Shown here one piece after another: positions 33,121 to 35,146 of a stretch of 35,146 nt of DNA (position 1 is its first letter; the number at the start of each line of letters is the position of its first letter). This stretch comes from Methylotenera_A sp031381645 (lineage in GTDB: Bacteria > Pseudomonadota > Gammaproteobacteria > Burkholderiales > Methylophilaceae), in assembly GCA_031381645.1 (NCBI GenBank), contig JANMYB010000037.1:1-35146 (forward strand). Reading direction: 5' to 3'. The translations under genes and the position numbers were made by a program. The notes under the pieces are model-generated. The model worked only from the letters and a program-made list of their open reading frames with translations. It did not search any database and was not told the origin of the DNA.

Positions 33121-33986
33121 GTTTTTTTCGCTTCCGCAAGACTCGACTCAGCCAATCTTTTTAGTCTTGCTGCTTCTTGAAACTCGGCATTTTTAATTTC
33201 GCGTATCACGCTTTGCATATCCACCGTTTTTTTGGTCTCAGAAAAGTGGCCAGTGAGCTTGCTTTCAATTGTTAAATCACCATGTTCGTACAATGCCCAA
33301 ATTTCTTTAGCGTATTGCGTTATCAATAATTCAGGCGCAAATTGGCCAAAATAATTCGCCAAGTTAGTCACATCGCGCACCAGCATGTCTTTGGCGTGAT
33401 TATTACCTGCGGCATCCACCGCTTGCGGCAGGTCGATAATGACTGGGCCATCGCTACCAACTAAAATATTAAATTCAGATAAGTCGCCATGCACAAGACC
33501 CGCGCACAGCATACGCACGACTTGCTTAATTAAAAACGCGTGATATTCGCGCGCAGTTTCAGTACTCAATTGCACATCATTCAAGCGCGGTGCGGCGTTA
33601 CCGTCGTTACCTGTGACTAGCTCCATCAGCAGCACGCCTTCGTAAAAATTATACGGCGCTGGCACGCGTACGCCAGCATTGGCGAGGCGATACAGCGCAT
33701 CAACCTCGGCGCTTTGCCAAGCGGCTTCTTGCGACTCCCTCCCGTATTTGCTGCCCTTTTGCATGGCGCGTGCTTGGCGACTATTTTTTACTTTGCGGCC
33801 CTCGGTGTAATCGACACTTTGGCGAAAGCTTCTTTTATTCGCCTCTTTATACACTTTAGCGCAGCGCACTTCATCACCGCAGCGCACCACAAACACCATC
33901 GCCTCTTTGCCACTCATCAGTTGGCGAACTACATCGTCAATCAAGCCATCCTCTACTAACGGTTGCAGTCTGTGGGGGATTTTCAT
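33117..33986 (-). CDS. RIO-like protein kinase (PA4780 type)
   Basis: 289 residues, bacterial RIO-family Ser/Thr kinase of the kind represented by Pseudomonas PA4780. Seen: the glycine-poor nucleotide loop SGKEAMVFVV (25-34), Lys44 in CAKVYKE, the long flexible basic loop (50-82), hinge LLMELVTG, catalytic loop HGDLSEFN with Asp168 and Asn173, and the metal motif IIDLPQAVD with Asp185, all as in RIO kinases. Archaeal and eukaryotic RIO proteins act in small-subunit ribosome maturation; the bacterial role is unsettled. The ATG is the third of three ATGs in a 14-bp tandem repeat (33984-34014), the first two opening five-residue mini-ORFs. It follows ycaO, which ends 31 bases upstream, probably in one operon. 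Confidence 0.92.
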   Translation of the reverse strand: MKIPHRLQPLVEDGLIDDVVRQLMSGKEAMVFVVRCGDEVRCAKVYKEANKRSFRQSVDYTEGRKVKNSRQARAMQKGSKYGRESQEAAWQSAEVDALYRLANAGVRVPAPYNFYEGVLLMELVTGNDGNAAPRLNDVQLSTETAREYHAFLIKQVVRMLCAGLVHGDLSEFNILVGSDGPVIIDLPQAVDAAGNNHAKDMLVRDVTNLANYFGQFAPELLITQYAKEIWALYEHGDLTIESKLTGHFSETKKTVDMQSVIREIKNAEFQEAARLKRLAESSLAEAKKT

Positions 33987-34014
33987 GCTGTGATTCTCAT
34001 GCTTTGATTCTCAT
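33983..34014 (-). other. Two tandem five-codon mini-ORFs leading into the RIO kinase start
   Basis: Between the ycaO stop and the kinase start lies a 14-bp direct repeat, ATGAGAATCAAAGC then ATGAGAATCACAGC, followed by the kinase start ATGAAAATCCCC. Each unit reads as a complete short ORF, MRIKA-stop (34014-33997) and MRITA-stop (34000-33983), and each TGA stop overlaps the next ATG (ATGA). The three ATGs are in three different frames. The GAGA in each unit sits about seven bases before the next ATG and could act as a weak Shine-Dalgarno sequence. Translation of either peptide is not proven. Confidence 0.5.
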
Positions 34015-34017
34015 GGT

Positions 34018-35146
34018 TTAAATTTTCCAAATTTTGCCGTAAGCCTTCAGCAATTGCTGATGCATTTTGCTGCCTTCCATATTCGCACCTAAATTAGCTA
34101 GGCCGAAATATTGTTCACTTCCACTGATTAGCTTCAGTGCTTGCTGTAGTATTTCTATGCCGTACATCAGCTGCAGATTATTCTCAAAAGGCTTGCTGCT
34201 GTTCATTTCTTCGTTTAATTGCACAATATTGGCAATGCAACGATAAACGCTGGCGCGCGCGGCAGGCAACTCGTTAAATTGGGCAATCCAAGCACAGCCA
34301 TCCAAAATGTCGTCAGTCGTATCACAAGCAAGGGCAGCAAGGGTTTTAAGCTCTCCCACCCGTAAATCTATCCATGCAGTGTTGGCATCTGCGCACAGGC
34401 CGATTAGCATGGTGACGGGTAAATCGTCGGCAATATCCAAATCGAGTAGCACTTTTAACAGCTCGGCAGATTCTTTTTTGCTTAAATCTTGCAGCTTTAA
34501 AACATAAGGGCGTACCAAATTACCTACGGTGTTATTCGCCCACTCCAATTCTTCTACAGGATAAATCTCTGACATGCCCGGCACAAAAATACGGCAGGCG
34601 TAAACGTCTAAATGCGTAAAATCCGCAATGTACATATCATGGTCGCTGGCATGAATCGTATTCACGCACCAGTGGTAATCCTCATCTGTAGTCGTTCCAA
34701 AATTCCAGTCCACAAATTCGTAATCAGGTGTGCTACGTAAAAAGTCCCAGCTAATTACGCCACTAGAATCTACAAAATGGATTTCTAAATTTTGTGAGTC
34801 GGCGATTTCTTCCATATCAAAACCGGGTGCAACAAAACCTGTCAAGCTACCAAGTGCGCGGCCTTGTAATAACTCAGTAAGTGCGCGCTCAAGCGCGACT
34901 TCAAAGCGCGGATGTGCACCAAAGCTGGCAAAGCAGCCTTGGTCTTCTGGGTGTAATAATGTGACACACATCACAGGATATTCCCCACCAAGCGAGGCAT
35001 CTTTCACCAAAATGCCATAACCCGCATCGCGCAAGCCCTTAATGCCTGCGGCAATTTTTGGGTAGCGATTAATCACGCTTTCAGGCACATCGGGCAGGCA
35101 AATGCCTTCGCGGATAATTTTGTATTTAATGTCGCGTTCAAAAATC
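34018..35146 (-). CDS. ycaO: YcaO, RimO accessory factor (5' end outside window)
   Basis: About 375 residues visible; the frame stays open to the window edge, and the GTG at 35086-35088 is internal because the codons before it (FERDIKYKIIREGICLPD) match YcaO. E. coli YcaO is 586 residues and helps RimO add the methylthio group to ribosomal protein S12 Asp88. Seen: KDASLGGEYPVMCVTLLHPE, CFASFGAHPRFEVALERALT, ELLQGRALGSL, VDSSGVISWDFLR, FVDWNFGTTTDEDYHW, YACRIFVPGMSEIYPVEELE, then a helical C-terminal domain ending HQQLLKAYGKIW. The N-terminal part of the YcaO fold, including some ATP ligands, is beyond the window. No peptide-natural-product genes are present, consistent with the housekeeping type. 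Likely co-transcribed with the RIO-like kinase. Confidence 0.93.
   Translation of the reverse strand, partial: IFERDIKYKIIREGICLPDVPESVINRYPKIAAGIKGLRDAGYGILVKDASLGGEYPVMCVTLLHPEDQGCFASFGAHPRFEVALERALTELLQGRALGSLTGFVAPGFDMEEIADSQNLEIHFVDSSGVISWDFLRSTPDYEFVDWNFGTTTDEDYHWCVNTIHASDHDMYIADFTHLDVYACRIFVPGMSEIYPVEELEWANNTVGNLVRPYVLKLQDLSKKESAELLKVLLDLDIADDLPVTMLIGLCADANTAWIDLRVGELKTLAALACDTTDDILDGCAWIAQFNELPAARASVYRCIANIVQLNEEMNSSKPFENNLQLMYGIEILQQALKLISGSEQYFGLANLGANMEGSKMHQQLLKAYGKIWKI

Noticed and set aside
34018..35146. YcaO as part of a thiazole/oxazole-modified peptide cluster, with TldD as its protease
   Set aside because: This YcaO matches the E. coli RimO-accessory type along its length, tldD is 17 kb away in the conserved yhdP-nit-tldD context, and no precursor peptide or dehydrogenase is visible.
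1..35146. Known DNA uptake sequences (Neisseria GCCGTCTGAA, Haemophilus AAGTGCGGT)
   Set aside because: I noticed no copies of either, so the recurrent AATATCCATG motif is not a variant of these.

Overview
The window looks like the chromosome of a betaproteobacterium, most likely a methylotroph of the Methylophilaceae (Methylotenera/Methylophilus type). I infer this from the moderately AT-rich coding sequence, the closeness of the housekeeping proteins (Mfd, TldD, GlnE, RF3, YheS, EF-P) to proteobacterial families, the EarP/EF-P(Arg32) pair, and the yhdP-nit-tldD gene order typical of beta- and gammaproteobacteria. No database search was possible, so the family-level assignment is inference. 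The window is densely coding and contains no gene-free stretch of 300 bases or more; the largest gap is about 227 bases (22236-22462). I saw no tRNA, rRNA, CRISPR array, IS element or prophage.

Layout. 1-3137: 3' part of mfd, then a DedA-family membrane protein. 3134-9209 (minus): an AddAB/RecBCD-like pair, a UvrD-type helicase-nuclease and an AddB-like PD-(D/E)XK nuclease, overlapping each other by 20 bases. 9314-10245: a conserved inner-membrane-anchored protein and greB. 10284-12204: a small metal-handling cassette (secreted Cys-rich protein, outer-membrane barrel, MerP-like HMA protein, MerT-like membrane protein), closed by a strong hairpin. 12272-14342: a DUF3147 membrane protein, earP (TTG start, carrying a REP-like palindromic insertion) and efp with its own promoter, closed by a bidirectional terminator. 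14398-15834 (minus): a TSUP/TauE-SafE permease and a histone-H1-like DUF2934 protein. 15906-22235 (minus): yhdP, a Nit-family amidase and tldD. 22463-24986: yheS (ABC-F) and an unrecognised cytosolic protein. 25009-30301 (minus): a probable acs / FlK-like thioesterase / prfC / HEPN-protein transcription unit. 30391-33120: glnE. 33117-35146 (minus): ycaO (5' end outside the window) and a RIO-like kinase.

How the genes work together. Several are translation or ribosome factors: EF-P with its rhamnosyltransferase EarP, YheS, RF3, YcaO (helper for S12 methylthiolation) and a RIO-like kinase. DNA maintenance is covered by Mfd, GreB and the AddAB-like pair. The accessory material consists of the metal cassette and the HEPN gene.

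Most notable observations: (i) a DNA motif, consensus near GAGCCAATATCCATGCGCC, present five times, always on the + strand and read in three different protein frames, so it is conserved as DNA; (ii) the MerT/MerP-like cassette without mercury genes; (iii) a single-gene HEPN insertion after prfC flanked by an 8-bp direct repeat that includes both stop codons; (iv) a FlK-type thioesterase just downstream of acetyl-CoA synthetase; (v) two tandem five-residue mini-ORFs chained by ATGA overlaps to the RIO kinase start; (vi) a REP-like palindrome inserted in frame in earP.
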